A stretch of DNA of 64,000 bases from Kribbella steppae. GTDB taxonomy: Bacteria; Actinomycetota; Actinomycetes; Propionibacteriales; Kribbellaceae. The stretch covers positions 665,972-729,971 of the forward strand of contig NZ_SLWN01000001.1 of NCBI RefSeq assembly GCF_004342025.1, written 5' to 3'. The position numbers were made by a program, and so were the translations under genes. Positions 45,617 through 54,789 of the stretch are shown here, piece after piece. The notes beneath the pieces are model-generated. The model was not told where the DNA came from. It did no database searches and saw nothing but the letters and a program-made list of their open reading frames with translations. The number at the start of each line of letters is the position of its first letter. Positions within the stretch are counted from its first letter, which is position 1.

Positions 45617-46516
45617 ATGGCGCATGCTGCTGGGGTCCGGTTGCCCTTCGAGGAGGTGCCCGCTCAGGTGCGGGCGTGGGTGGAACGCGCACTGGGGTCG
45701 GTGGTGGTCTCCGCCACGACCCAGCAGGGCGGCTTCTCCCCCGGCGTCGCCGCCCGCCTGATCACCGCGTCGGGCCGCCGCGCCTTCGTCAAGGCGGTCG
45801 GTACGTCGCTCAACCCGAAGACGCCGGAGCTGTTCCGCAACGAGATCGCCGCCATGCGGGGCGGCGGGCAGCTCCCCCAGACCCCTGTCCTGTACGACGT
45901 CTACGACGACGGCGACTGGGTCGTCCTGCTGCTCGAGGACATCGAAGGCTGGTTGCCGCCTCACCCCTGGGTGCAGGAGGACGCCGTACGGGTCCTGGAT
46001 GCTCTGGACGAGTTGACGTTGGCTCTGGACCCGTCGCCGTGGACGGACGCACCGGTCGCCGCCGTACGGAGTCGGGAGTTCCTGAGCCGGTGGGACAACG
46101 TGATCACCGACGGTCTCGACGTACCGTCCTGGGTGGCCGGACGCGAGGAGCAGCTGGCCGAGCTGGCCCGGGAGGGCCTAACGACCCTTGCGGCGGGCAA
46201 GGCGCTCGCGCACTGGGACCTGCGGGCCGACAACGTGATCCTGACTGAGGACCGCGTGGTGTTCATCGACTGGGCCCATGCGGCGCTGGCACCGGCGTGG
46301 GCCGACACGGTGATCCTGCGGGCCGACATGCGCGAGTCGGTGACGTTGCCCGATCTGCCGGACGATGTCGCCATCACCGGCTTCCTGGCCGCCATCGCGG
46401 GCGGCCTGTGGTGGGGCGCGGCCCAGCCGGCCCCACCCGGCCTGCCAACGATCCGTGCCTGGCAGCGTAAGCACGCGCTCATCCACCTCGACTGGGTACG
46501 CGAGCGGCTGACTTGA
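45617..46516 (+). CDS. Phosphotransferase family protein (APH fold)
   Basis: The 299-residue kinase-like protein has the catalytic loop ALAHWDLRADNVILTEDRVV and FIDWAHAALAP, with the Brenner-type HxDxxxxN residues. The first lobe has GGFSPGVAARLITASGRRAF and VKAV, giving the ATP Lys. The substrate is unknown. It diverges from lepA and is not related closely to the kinase on the other side. GGAGGC site at 45611-45616. Confidence 0.85.
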   Translation: MAHAAGVRLPFEEVPAQVRAWVERALGSVVVSATTQQGGFSPGVAARLITASGRRAFVKAVGTSLNPKTPELFRNEIAAMRGGGQLPQTPVLYDVYDDGDWVVLLLEDIEGWLPPHPWVQEDAVRVLDALDELTLALDPSPWTDAPVAAVRSREFLSRWDNVITDGLDVPSWVAGREEQLAELAREGLTTLAAGKALAHWDLRADNVILTEDRVVFIDWAHAALAPAWADTVILRADMRESVTLPDLPDDVAITGFLAAIAGGLWWGAAQPAPPGLPTIRAWQRKHALIHLDWVRERLT

Positions 46517-46571
46517 CCTCTGGACGCAGCGTTCTGGGGAGATGCGCGTCTCTGAGGGTGTGACGAATCCA

Positions 46572-47098
46572 ATGGTGAGCATCAGCGGCCCAGACCGGGC
46601 TCTGGCGCAGGACGACGCGCGGACAGCCGTGTCGGCGCTCTACCAGCAGCACTGGGCCGGGCTGGTTCGCCTGGCCGTGCTGGTGATGGACGACCGGCAA
46701 GCGGCGGAGGACGTCGTACAGGAGGCCTTCGCCGACCTGTACCGGCACTGGCCGCTGCGGGAATCCGGCAAGGCGCTGGGGTACCTCCGCACGGCCGTAC
46801 CCAACCGAGCCGCTCGGTCCTGCGCCGCCGCAAGGTCGCACGGCTCTACACCCCACCCCACGAGGCGCCGAACGCCTCCGCCGAGAGCTCGGCCGTACTC
46901 GGCGAGGACCGGCAGCAGGTTCGGCATGCGCTGCGTGCCCTGCCCACCCGGACCCGTGCGGTCCTGGTACTGCGCTACTACCTCGATCTCCCGTTCGCCG
47001 AGATCGCCGAGACCCTCGGGATCAGCGAATCCACCGCACGAGCCACCGCCTCGCGCGGGCTCGCGGTCCTCACTCAGAAGCTGGAGGATGTCCGATGA
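46572..47098 (+). pseudogene. ECF sigma factor with a frameshift
   Basis: The first frame gives region 2 (ALYQQHWAGLVRLAVLVMDD, RQAAEDVVQEAFADLYRHWP) up to YLRTAV. Near 46811-46818 the frame breaks; reading one base shifted restores RSVLRRRKVARLYTPPHEAP and region 4 (ALRALPTRTRAVLVLRYYLD, LPFAEIAETLGISESTARAT). Loss of one base in the GAGCC-GCTCGG stretch would explain it. Either the gene is dead or the base is a sequencing slip. The restored stop overlaps the next start by ATGA. The SigE-like (SigM-like) ECF family fits. Confidence 0.8.
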
Positions 47099-48227
47099 AC
47101 GACACAGAGGCTCGCCTGCGCGACTACCTGCACGCCACTGCCGGCACCGTTCCGGACAGCGCCCCCGGCCTCGACCTCGAGACGGGCACCATCGCCCACC
47201 GCCGCCGCTGGCCGGTGGTCCTCGCCGCCGCGGCCATCGCCGTGGTCCTCGTGCTCGCCGCGTCCTTCCTGACCCGTCTCGCGCCCGACCAGCCCGAGCC
47301 CGCCGGCCAACCTGGACCGGTGTCGGGCGAGCCTCCGCAGGTTCCGTACACGGTGAGCGAGAACCGCGTGCTCACGCTGCACGACGACGGGCAGCAGGTC
47401 CGCGTCACGTTCCCGAGCGACGGCTACTTCCGCGGCCGGGTCGGCGGCGGCTGGCTGACGCTCAAGATGCCGGCCAACCGGATCCTGCAGGCTGGCATTC
47501 TCCTGCCGGACGGCTCTTTCCGGCCGGTCGGCCCGCACCGCGGGTCAAGCCCGGTGCTGTCACCGGACGGCAGCCAGGTCGTGCTGGTGGCTCGCCAGCC
47601 CGATCAGAAGGGTCGTGTCCTGGTCGTCGACGTGCGGACCGGCCAGGAGATCGCGAGTACCCCGGTGCAGGCGAGAGTGCCGCTCATACTGGGCTGGAAC
47701 AAGGCCGGTATCTGGATGAGCCACGACGAGACGAACAAACCCGAGCTGCTCGTCTGGCAGCCAGGATCGGGGCAGCCGCAGCCCGTCACCGCGCCCGCCT
47801 TCGACGGTGCGAGGGCGATCCCTGGCACCACCGACAAAGTCGTCCTGTCGACCAGGGCAGGTGAGAACCGCTGCTTGAAGGCTGGGTACTGCGTGGAACG
47901 AACTTCGAGGTCCAGCGGGAGTACTGCGACCAGGGCCAAGAGCAGCAATACCCGGTGTTGTCGCCCGACGGCCGCACCATCATCCACAGCCTGCAGAAGG
48001 TCGCGATCGACGTCGCCACCGGCAAGGTGACCAAGCTCCAATTGCCGGATCAGACGATCGACTGGCCGGAGCCGGTCTTCGAGGACGCGACGCACCTGCT
48101 GGCGCTTACCCAGCCCGAAGACGTCATGGGAGCTATCCCCCGGAAGCTCCACCGCTGTGATGTCACCACTGGTGCGTGCAAGCTGCTGGTGGAGGACGCC
48201 GCGAACATCACCCTGCAGCAGCCCTGA
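47095..48227 (+). pseudogene. Anti-sigma/TolB-like membrane protein with a frameshift
   Basis: The first frame has a cytoplasmic N-terminus (NDTEARLRDYLHATAGTVPD), one transmembrane helix (RWPVVLAAAAIAVVLVLAAS) and an exported beta-propeller-like part with VLSPDGSQVVLV. Near 47893-47897 the frame breaks; the shifted frame continues with GTNFEVQREYCDQGQEQQYP, VLSPDGRTIIHSL and runs to a stop at 48227. Co-located with a sigma gene, it is the likely regulator of that sigma factor. Again loss of one base fits. The break falls after residue 267. Confidence 0.75.
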
Positions 48228-48235
48228 GATAGCGC

Positions 48236-48268
48236 GAGGGCGGCCCCCGATGACTGGGGGCCGCCCTC
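48236..48268. terminator. Strong bidirectional terminator hairpin
   Basis: GAGGGCGGCCCCC pairs without mismatch with GGGGGCCGCCCTC across a 7-base loop, followed by GTTT on the + strand. It lies between the ends of two convergent genes, so it can serve both. Confidence 0.85.
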
Positions 48269-48275
48269 GTTTGGC

Positions 48276-51272
48276 CTAGCTGTCTACTCGGACGATGGTC
48301 GAGCCCGAACCGTCAGCACCATCGCTGTACTGCAGGCGGCCCAGGTACCGGGTGCCGGCGGTCAGGCCGGTCCAGGAGGCTGTGACCGTCGCCTGGGCGG
48401 CCACCTGGACAGGCTGGGTCGCCGGAGTGACGGTGAGGTTGCCCTCCGCGTTGAGCAGCTCCCAGTGGTTGAGCTTCACCTGCTGCTCGTTGGCTCCCGC
48501 GAACAGGTCGACGTACACGTCGTACGAGCCTCCGGCCGGTGCCGGGAGGTTGACCTCTTCCTCGGCCGACCCACCGGCGCTGCTGCCGAGCAGAGCCGTC
48601 GTACCCGTCTTGTAGACGAAGACGTCGAGGTCGGTGCCCGCCGGGTAGTCCGCGTCGAACGTCGAGAACCGGGCGTGCTTCACGCCGGCCGGGACGTTCA
48701 CGGTGAACTTGGCGACGTGGTCGTTGGCCGCCGGGTTCGTGGTCGGGAACGACACGCCACCCGGGTTCTTCAGCGCGGCCTCGGCGACGGTGGCCGGGGT
48801 CAGACCGACGGCAGTCGTGTTGAGCGTGCCGGTGTACCCGGCCGTGATCGGCACCTGCACCGACCCCGCGGTCCCGGTCCCGCTGACCTGCACCGGCGCC
48901 TTGACCGTCAGCGGCTTGATCGCCACCGTGCTGCTCACCGCGTGCTTGGTCGACTTCCAGGTCAGCTTGCCGAACGTGTACTGCTCCAGCGGCGCACCGG
49001 TGTTCTCGACGGTGACCTTGTACGTCGCCGTACGGCCCGGGAGCGTGACCAGCATCTGCGGCGACACCGTCACCTTGAAGCCCTTCAGCCCCTCGACCTT
49101 CGGGAAGTAGATCTCCGGCAGGTTGCCGACGTTCCGCACGGTCCGGGTGACGGTCTGCTTGCCGGCCAGGTCGCCGACCGCGATCGTCGGGTAGTTCAGG
49201 TCGCTCGGGTCGATCTTGCCGTTCGCGCACAGCGCGTGCGTGGCAGGCACCTGACCGGAGCCGCAGACGAACTTGGTCCAGTCCTCGTACGACGAGTCGT
49301 AGACCAGGCCCGGGTCCATCGCCGTCTTGGGCTGCACGAGGCCGGCGCCGTACCCGAACGGCGTGGCCGGCGAGCCGGAGTCGTTCTGGATCGGCTTGCC
49401 GCTGGTGTCCTTGTCGGTGCCGGTGGTGAGCAGCGCGGACTTGATCGCCATCGGAGACCAGTTCGGGTACTTGCTGATCAGCACGGCCGCGGCGCCGGCG
49501 ATGTGCGGCGAGGCCATCGACGTACCGCTCATGAACGCGTACTCGCCGCCGGCCGCGCTGAAGGCGGTCGTCGCGGCCAGGACGTTCGTCCCCGGCGCCA
49601 TCACGTCCGGCTTGAGCAGGTCGCCGTTGCCGGCCAGGGACGGGCCCCGGCTGGACGAGCTGGCGACCTTCGGCGCGGTCACGCGGACCGGCGTACCGGC
49701 GCTGATCGTGGCGGTCGGGTTCGCGGTGCCGCCGACGTACGCCTTGATCGCGGGTGCGGCGACGTGGTCGAGGTGCACGGTCGGGACCGAGTGCAGGTCC
49801 GCGTCCAGGGTGCCCGCGGTGATGTTGACCAGGATCATGCCGACACCGCCGGCGTTCTTCACTTGCAGGCTCTTGTCGACGCGGGCGTTGCCACCGCGGT
49901 CGCAGACCACGATCTTGCCGGTCACCTTGGCCGGGTCGAGGGTGTCCGCCATGCACAGGAGCAGGTTGGCCGGGTTCGCACCGGCGAGGCCGGCGTCCTT
50001 GGCCAGGACGACCGGCGTGCTCGGCACACCCGAACCGATCCCGGCGCCGGTGTAGGACTTGCCGTCGCCCAGCGTCACCGTGGTCTGGATGTCGCGGTCA
50101 TGCGTGCCGTTGGCAACCGTCGTCACCCACGGGTAGTTCTTGCCGACCGTGCTGACGCCCGGTCCGGTGTTGCCGGCGCTGGTGGCGACGAACACGCCCG
50201 CCCGGGCCGCGCGCAGGAAGGCGAGGCCGGTGGCGTTCACGAAGGTCGAGCCGGAGCCGGAGATCGAGTAGTTGAGTACGTCGACGCCGTCCGCGACCGC
50301 CGCGTCGATACCGGCCACGATGTCCGCGTCGGTACCGCTGCCGCCGCCGGTCTGGTCGACCGCCCACAGCACCTTGTAGATCGCCAGCCGGGCGTGCGGC
50401 GCGATCCCGGAGCCCTTGCCGTAGTCGCGGCCCATGACGCTCATCTCGACGCCGTAGTTACCGCCTGCGGTGCTGGCCGTGTGGGTGCCGTGGCCGCCGT
50501 AGTCACGCGGCGACTTGAACTCCTCCGGGATCGGCCGGGTGCCGATGCCCTTGTCGAAGTACCGGGCGCCGATCACCTTGTTGTTGCAGGCAACGGGCGC
50601 CTCCTCGCCGGCCTGGCAGGTGCCCTTCCACTTCTTCGCGATGATCGCGTCCGACGTCGTGGTGGTCTTGATCGGCGCGAAGCTGGCCCGCTCCGGGACA
50701 TAGCCGGAGTCCAGTACGCCGATGATGACCCCGTCGCCGGCCTTGTCGATGCCACCGGCCTGCTGCCAGGCGCCGCCCTTACCGGACAGCCCGAGGAACC
50801 GCGGGGTGTCCACGGTGTCCTGGTGCTGCATCTCGCTCGGCTCGACGCTCTTCACACCGGACGACTTGGCCAGCTTGACGGCTTCGTCGTACGACATCTG
50901 CGCGGAGAAGCCGGCGTACGTGTAGCTGTAGTCGTACAGCTTCTTCACGTCAGGCACCTTGGCCAGGATCTCCTGGCGCTCGCGGGCGAGGTGCTGGACG
51001 TAGTCGACGACCTGGCCGGCGGTCTTGACCAGCTTGCTCCCGGGCACGACGCGGGTGGACGGCAGGCCGGCGATGCCGCCGCCGTACTCGGCCACCGGGG
51101 CGTCGTCGAGCTGGACGATGTAGGAGCCGGTCGACGACTCCTTGACCTGCGGGTCTGCGGCTACGGGTGCTTCCTCGGCCTGTAGCGCGTCCGCGGCACG
51201 CGCCACGAACGGGAGGCCGACCAGCGACGCGACGAGCGCGGTGGCCAGAATGATCGGGGTACGGCGGGGCAC
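48276..51272 (-). CDS. Secreted S8 family subtilisin-like serine protease
   Basis: The 998-residue exported protease has a signal peptide (PRRTPIILATALVASLVGLP), an I9 inhibitor prodomain (about 48-150), and a catalytic domain with Asp188 (GVLDSG), His261 (GGHGTHTAS) and Ser584 (SGTSMASPH), plus the oxyanion Asn367. A PA domain is inserted before the Ser (about 410-530). The C-terminal 350 residues are beta-rich, with an Fn3-like domain. The GTG at 51272 is chosen because GGAGG lies 7 bases upstream; the ATG at 51290 and longer frames also fit. It is cell-wall or secreted. No partner gene is near. Confidence 0.92.
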   Translation of the reverse strand: MPRRTPIILATALVASLVGLPFVARAADALQAEEAPVAADPQVKESSTGSYIVQLDDAPVAEYGGGIAGLPSTRVVPGSKLVKTAGQVVDYVQHLARERQEILAKVPDVKKLYDYSYTYAGFSAQMSYDEAVKLAKSSGVKSVEPSEMQHQDTVDTPRFLGLSGKGGAWQQAGGIDKAGDGVIIGVLDSGYVPERASFAPIKTTTTSDAIIAKKWKGTCQAGEEAPVACNNKVIGARYFDKGIGTRPIPEEFKSPRDYGGHGTHTASTAGGNYGVEMSVMGRDYGKGSGIAPHARLAIYKVLWAVDQTGGGSGTDADIVAGIDAAVADGVDVLNYSISGSGSTFVNATGLAFLRAARAGVFVATSAGNTGPGVSTVGKNYPWVTTVANGTHDRDIQTTVTLGDGKSYTGAGIGSGVPSTPVVLAKDAGLAGANPANLLLCMADTLDPAKVTGKIVVCDRGGNARVDKSLQVKNAGGVGMILVNITAGTLDADLHSVPTVHLDHVAAPAIKAYVGGTANPTATISAGTPVRVTAPKVASSSSRGPSLAGNGDLLKPDVMAPGTNVLAATTAFSAAGGEYAFMSGTSMASPHIAGAAAVLISKYPNWSPMAIKSALLTTGTDKDTSGKPIQNDSGSPATPFGYGAGLVQPKTAMDPGLVYDSSYEDWTKFVCGSGQVPATHALCANGKIDPSDLNYPTIAVGDLAGKQTVTRTVRNVGNLPEIYFPKVEGLKGFKVTVSPQMLVTLPGRTATYKVTVENTGAPLEQYTFGKLTWKSTKHAVSSTVAIKPLTVKAPVQVSGTGTAGSVQVPITAGYTGTLNTTAVGLTPATVAEAALKNPGGVSFPTTNPAANDHVAKFTVNVPAGVKHARFSTFDADYPAGTDLDVFVYKTGTTALLGSSAGGSAEEEVNLPAPAGGSYDVYVDLFAGANEQQVKLNHWELLNAEGNLTVTPATQPVQVAAQATVTASWTGLTAGTRYLGRLQYSDGADGSGSTIVRVDS

Positions 51273-51475
51273 TGAGTTCCTCCAGGGCATTGGACGGCGC
51301 GATGGTGGAGCTTGGTCTCGCTGCTGACCCGTGACGACCGCACGCTCCACACCCCCTGCGGTGATCAGCGTCACGCGGGCCCGAGTATGCCTGTGGCGGG
51401 CAGCGATGTCACGCTCAGCACTGCACGTGCCAGCTCCCCGTCAGCTCCTGTTGGCGTACAGCAAGGGAAAACCCG

Positions 51476-51928
51476 ATGCCGGACCTGAGCGAGTCCATCA
51501 CGGTGTCAGCGCCGGCGTTGTCGGTGTACGGCCTGGTCAGCGACCTGCCGCGGATGAGCGAGTGGAGTCCTGAGTGCACGCGGGTCAGCTGGTCTTCCCG
51601 TACGCCGGGACCTTCTGTGGGAGCCCGGTTCGTCGGGCACAACCGGGCCGGCGCCGTCCGCTGGTTCACCTTCGGCCGGGTGGTGGACGCCGTACCGGGT
51701 GAGCGCTTCAGCTTCGTGGTGACCTTCGGGCCGATCCCGATCTCGCTGTGGTCCTACGACTTCAGCAGCCTGGAATCCGGCTGCGAGGTCACCGAGTCCT
51801 GGACCGACCACCGGCCGGCCGCCTTCCGGGCGATGTTCCGGCCGTTCTTCGGCGACCGGGTGCGGGCGAACGACCGCGGGATCAGGATCACGCTCGAGCG
51901 GCTGAAGACCGCTGCCGAGACCGCGTGA
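51476..51928 (+). CDS. SRPBCC (polyketide cyclase-like) family protein
   Basis: The 150-residue protein is a START-like ligand-binding fold with SESITVSAPALSVYGLVSDL, PRMSEWSPEC and GCEVTESWTDHRP. The fold binds hydrophobic ligands. Specific role unknown. Its end overlaps a convergent small gene by 41 bases. Confidence 0.85.
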   Translation: MPDLSESITVSAPALSVYGLVSDLPRMSEWSPECTRVSWSSRTPGPSVGARFVGHNRAGAVRWFTFGRVVDAVPGERFSFVVTFGPIPISLWSYDFSSLESGCEVTESWTDHRPAAFRAMFRPFFGDRVRANDRGIRITLERLKTAAETA

Positions 51929-52265
51929 TCCGGCGAGCGACCAGGCCGACGAGTACCAGCAGGAGAACAGCGCCCGAGACCTCCCAGACGCGGTCCCGCC
52001 CCCGGTCGGGGACCGGCGTGTCGAGGCGGTCGGCGTCAGGTCGCCGGAGCTGGACGACTCGGTCGAGTGGCAGCCCGGACGCGCCGTAGTCGTAGATGAT
52101 CGTCTCGGTGACATCCAGGTCGCCGTCCGGCCGGACGTCGTACTGCGTTGTGAGCCGGGTCACCGCCGTGCTGCCGGGGTAGAACCGCGGCGTCTGACCC
52201 AGGACGATCACGGCGATTGCGGCCACGACGATGCCGAGGAACGTCAGCGCGACGATCCGGTTCAC
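51888..52265 (-). CDS. Small DUF2207-like membrane protein (truncated)
   Basis: The 125-residue product has one N-terminal helix, a beta-rich stretch RLTTQYDVRPDGDLDVTETI that matches the opening of DUF2207 domains, then a second helix and an Arg-rich tail. DUF2207 proteins are normally about 500 residues, so this is either a short form or a remnant retaining both membrane anchors. The GTG at 52265 is my choice; the frame runs further up. Overlaps the SRPBCC gene. Confidence 0.6.
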   Translation of the reverse strand: MNRIVALTFLGIVVAAIAVIVLGQTPRFYPGSTAVTRLTTQYDVRPDGDLDVTETIIYDYGASGLPLDRVVQLRRPDADRLDTPVPDRGRDRVWEVSGAVLLLVLVGLVARRITRSRQRSSAARA

Positions 52266-52441
52266 GGCACCATCGGTCTTGGCCGGAGTCTCGCCGACGG
52301 CGGGTTCAGGCGGGTTCCCGGTTTGGTCGCGGGCCCGGCTTGTTGGTAGTCTGGCTCTTCGCGCCCCCACGGGTGATGGTCAACCGTGCGCGCGACACCT
52401 TTCCTGTATTGACCGCACACACCTGATCGAGGCTCTGCTCC

Positions 52442-52702
52442 GTGGCGAACATTAAGTCCCAGATCAAGCGCAACCGCCAGAACGAGGCTGCGCGACTTCG
52501 CAACAAGTCGGTGAAGTCGACCCTCAAGACGGCTGTTCGCCGCTTCCGCGAGGCTGCCGACGCCGGCGACTCCGCGAAGGCGCAGGAGCAGGCCCGCGTG
52601 GCCGCCCGCCTGCTCGACAAGGCCGCCAGCAAGGGCGTCATCCACGCCAACCAGGCTGCCAACCGGAAGTCGTCCATCTTCAAGAAGGCCGCCTCCCTCT
52701 AA
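52442..52702 (+). CDS. rpsT: 30S ribosomal protein bS20
   Basis: The 86-residue basic helical protein ([20 protein letters not shown]) binds 16S rRNA in the small subunit. GTG start. It lies next to convergent holA as in many actinobacteria. Two strong terminators follow. Confidence 0.97.
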   Translation: MANIKSQIKRNRQNEAARLRNKSVKSTLKTAVRRFREAADAGDSAKAQEQARVAARLLDKAASKGVIHANQAANRKSSIFKKAASL

Positions 52703-52710
52703 GCACCGCC

Positions 52711-52748
52711 AAACGATCGGCCGTCCGCACCGGACAGGCCGATCGTTT
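52711..52748. terminator. rpsT terminator, first hairpin
   Basis: AAACGATCGGCC pairs with GGCCGATCGTTT, and the inner GTCCG/CGGAC extends the stem past a one-base bulge. A TTTTT run follows at 52746-52750. This is a classical intrinsic terminator for rpsT, and the A-run on the other side suits holA as well. Confidence 0.9.
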
Positions 52749-52757
52749 TTGCGTCCA

Positions 52758-52783
52758 AACCCAGCTGGCGTTCCAGCTGGGTT
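52758..52783. terminator. Second terminator hairpin between rpsT and holA
   Basis: AACCCAGCTGG pairs exactly with CCAGCTGGGTT around a CGTT loop, followed by TTGTGTTT. It lies 13 bases before the holA stop, so it probably terminates holA on the minus strand. Confidence 0.8.
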
Positions 52784-52795
52784 TTGTGTTTCCTG

Positions 52796-53779
52796 CTAGC
52801 GGCGGCCGTGGGATCGGCTGACGGTGATGACCATGCGTTCGAGGGCGTAGCCGGCGTCGCCGGAGGCGCCTTTGACGTCGGCGTCCGCCTGGGCGACTGC
52901 TTTGATCGCGGTCGCCAGGCCGCCGGGCGTCCAGCCGCGGGCCTGCTGCTTGAGCTGCTTCAGCTTCCACGGGGGTACGCCGACCTCGCGAGCCAGATCG
53001 GCCTCGCGCAGGCCGCCGGGCGCGCTGGAGAACTTCGCGAGTCCACGCAACCCGCCCGCCATCGCGCTCGTGACGAGCACCGGCGCGACCCCACAGTCCA
53101 AGGCCCACCGGAGCTGCTCCAGGGCCGGCTCGGTCCGCCCCGCGATCGCCGCGTCCGCGACCGCGAAACTCGTCACCTCCGCGCGGCCTCCGAAGTACTG
53201 ACCGATCAGCTCCACGGTGACCGCCTGGCCGCCCGAGTCCGACACCAGTTGCGAACACGCCCCCGCCAGCGCCCGCAGATCATGACCGACCGCATCGACC
53301 AGCGCCGACGCCGCCGCCTCGTCCACGGTCCCGCCGTGCAACCGGATCTCCCCGGCCACGAACTGCGGCAACTCCCACGTCTTCGGCGCGGTCGCGACCA
53401 CCTCACTGACAGATGCCTTCCGCAACTTGTCGAGGACCGCTTTCCCCTTCTGTCCGCCGGAATGCACCAGCACAGCCAGTACGTCGTCCGAGGGGGCGCC
53501 GGCGTACTCGATCAAGTGCGGCACCATCTCGGCCGGCAAGTTCTCCAGCGACCGCAGCACCAGCACCCGCTCACTCGCGAACAACGACGGCCCGGTCAGC
53601 TCCGCGAACACCCCGACATCCAGCGTGACCGCATCGACCTCGGTCGCCTCGACCTCAGCGCGACCCTTCGACACCGCCGCGATCGCCGACCGAACAGCCC
53701 GATCCGCCAAAAACGCCTCGGATCCGGTCACCAGCAGCACATCGCCCAACTTCGGCGCAGAACCCCTACGAGCAGCCAC
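52796..53779 (-). CDS. holA: DNA polymerase III delta subunit
   Basis: The clamp-loader wrench that opens the beta clamp. The 327-residue protein opens with VAARRGSAPKLGDVLLVTGS and continues EAFLADRAV, then domain features FAELTGPSLFASERVLVLRS and ELPQFVAGEIRLHGGTVDEA. The GTG at 53779 gives a normal length and has a GGAGGGTGGCGGC site. Open frame further up is Gly-rich readthrough. Confidence 0.93.
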   Translation of the reverse strand: MAARRGSAPKLGDVLLVTGSEAFLADRAVRSAIAAVSKGRAEVEATEVDAVTLDVGVFAELTGPSLFASERVLVLRSLENLPAEMVPHLIEYAGAPSDDVLAVLVHSGGQKGKAVLDKLRKASVSEVVATAPKTWELPQFVAGEIRLHGGTVDEAAASALVDAVGHDLRALAGACSQLVSDSGGQAVTVELIGQYFGGRAEVTSFAVADAAIAGRTEPALEQLRWALDCGVAPVLVTSAMAGGLRGLAKFSSAPGGLREADLAREVGVPPWKLKQLKQQARGWTPGGLATAIKAVAQADADVKGASGDAGYALERMVITVSRSHGRR

Positions 53780-54213
53780 GCCGCCACCCTCCCACACCCC
53801 ACCGACACCCCCACCAACCAACCCACCACCACCGCCCCCGCCCCACGCCCCACCACCACAAACCCGCCCACCACCACCGCCACGGAACTGCCCGCCACCG
53901 CACCACCGCCGCCGTACTGGCACGGGCGCCAGGCACGGCCACCGCCACCATCCGCCCGATACCGCCGCACCCTCACCTCCGCTTCCTCCCACACCACAGC
54001 CGCCGTGCCGGCACCGGCACCCGCCGCCGCCACCGCCACCGCCACGCCTCGGCCGCCAACCGTCCGCGTTTACGTCCGTGCGAGCGCCGCTTTTCGGAAG
54101 AAAGGTGTCGCCAGGTGGCACCCAAGGTCCGGAAACCGGGCAGCTGGCGCCGATGGCGGGCACCAGCGGCAAATGCGTTGGAGGACGGCGGGAGGAGCCT
54201 GGAGGATGGCGGC
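53780..54213. other. Strongly C-rich (minus strand G-rich) gap, no gene
   Basis: From 53780 to about 54070 the + strand is almost only C, A and G in CCACC/CACCGCC runs, so the minus strand has dozens of GG and GGG tracts. Long open frames here encode Pro/Arg- or Gly-rich noise and are artefacts of the composition. It is upstream of both holA (minus) and the isochorismatase (plus), so it holds the promoters and could fold as G-quadruplexes. Confidence 0.5.
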
Positions 54214-54789
54214 ATGAACGCAGCCGTATCGCCCGTCGAGGCGCTCATCGTCGTCGACGTCCAGACCGCCTTTGTTTCGGGCGCGAACCCCGTACCCGAC
54301 GCGGCTCGTCTGCTCGACCGGGTGAACGACCTCCTGGACCGCGCACGGCAGACCGGGGCCCTCGTCGTACACCTCCAAAACGACGGAGCACCCGGCGCGG
54401 ACGACGAGCCGAACACTCCAGGCTGGGAGCTCTACCTCCCGATCAAGCCCGGGCCTAGTGAGCATGTGATCCGCAAGCCCAGAGACGACGGCTTCGACGG
54501 CACGCCGCTCGGCGAGGTCCTCGTCGGCGCAGGCGTGCGAGCGGTTGCCATCTGCGGCCTGATGTCGGAGATGTGCGTGCAGGCAACGTCACGCACAGCC
54601 CTCGCCCGCGGCTACCGAGTTGTCCTCCCCCACGACGCGCACGCCACCTACGACGTCCCGGCGGTACCCGACGTCAGCGACGCCGTACCGGCTCACGTCG
54701 TTTCCCGGGTCGCCGCCTGGGCCCTCGGCGACCAGCCCGAGAACACAGTCCCGGCTAAGGCCGTCACTTTCACCAACGCGTCAACGTGA
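54214..54789 (+). CDS. Isochorismatase-family cysteine hydrolase
   Basis: The 191-residue hydrolase has the Asp15-Lys88-Cys121 triad (LIVVDVQTAF, VIRKPRDDGF, MSEMCVQATS). Family members act on nicotinamide, carbamoyl compounds or isochorismate; the specificity here is not visible. The ATG at 54214 has a GGAGGAT site. Overlaps the comEC end by 9 bases. Confidence 0.88.
   Translation: MNAAVSPVEALIVVDVQTAFVSGANPVPDAARLLDRVNDLLDRARQTGALVVHLQNDGAPGADDEPNTPGWELYLPIKPGPSEHVIRKPRDDGFDGTPLGEVLVGAGVRAVAICGLMSEMCVQATSRTALARGYRVVLPHDAHATYDVPAVPDVSDAVPAHVVSRVAAWALGDQPENTVPAKAVTFTNAST

Noticed and set aside
44268..45761. Open frame of about 500 codons antisense to lepA
   Set aside because: The minus strand encodes a complete EF-4. 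The antisense product is His/Arg/Asp-rich noise.
48465..51185. Open frame of over 900 codons on the + strand
   Set aside because: It is exactly antisense to the subtilase, which has all catalytic motifs. High G+C keeps the opposite frame open; the product is an Arg/Val/Gly-rich sequence without motifs.
53427..54458. Long Pro/Thr-rich open frame across the holA upstream region
   Set aside because: Caused by CCACC runs; it overlaps holA antisense and the isochorismatase in another frame.
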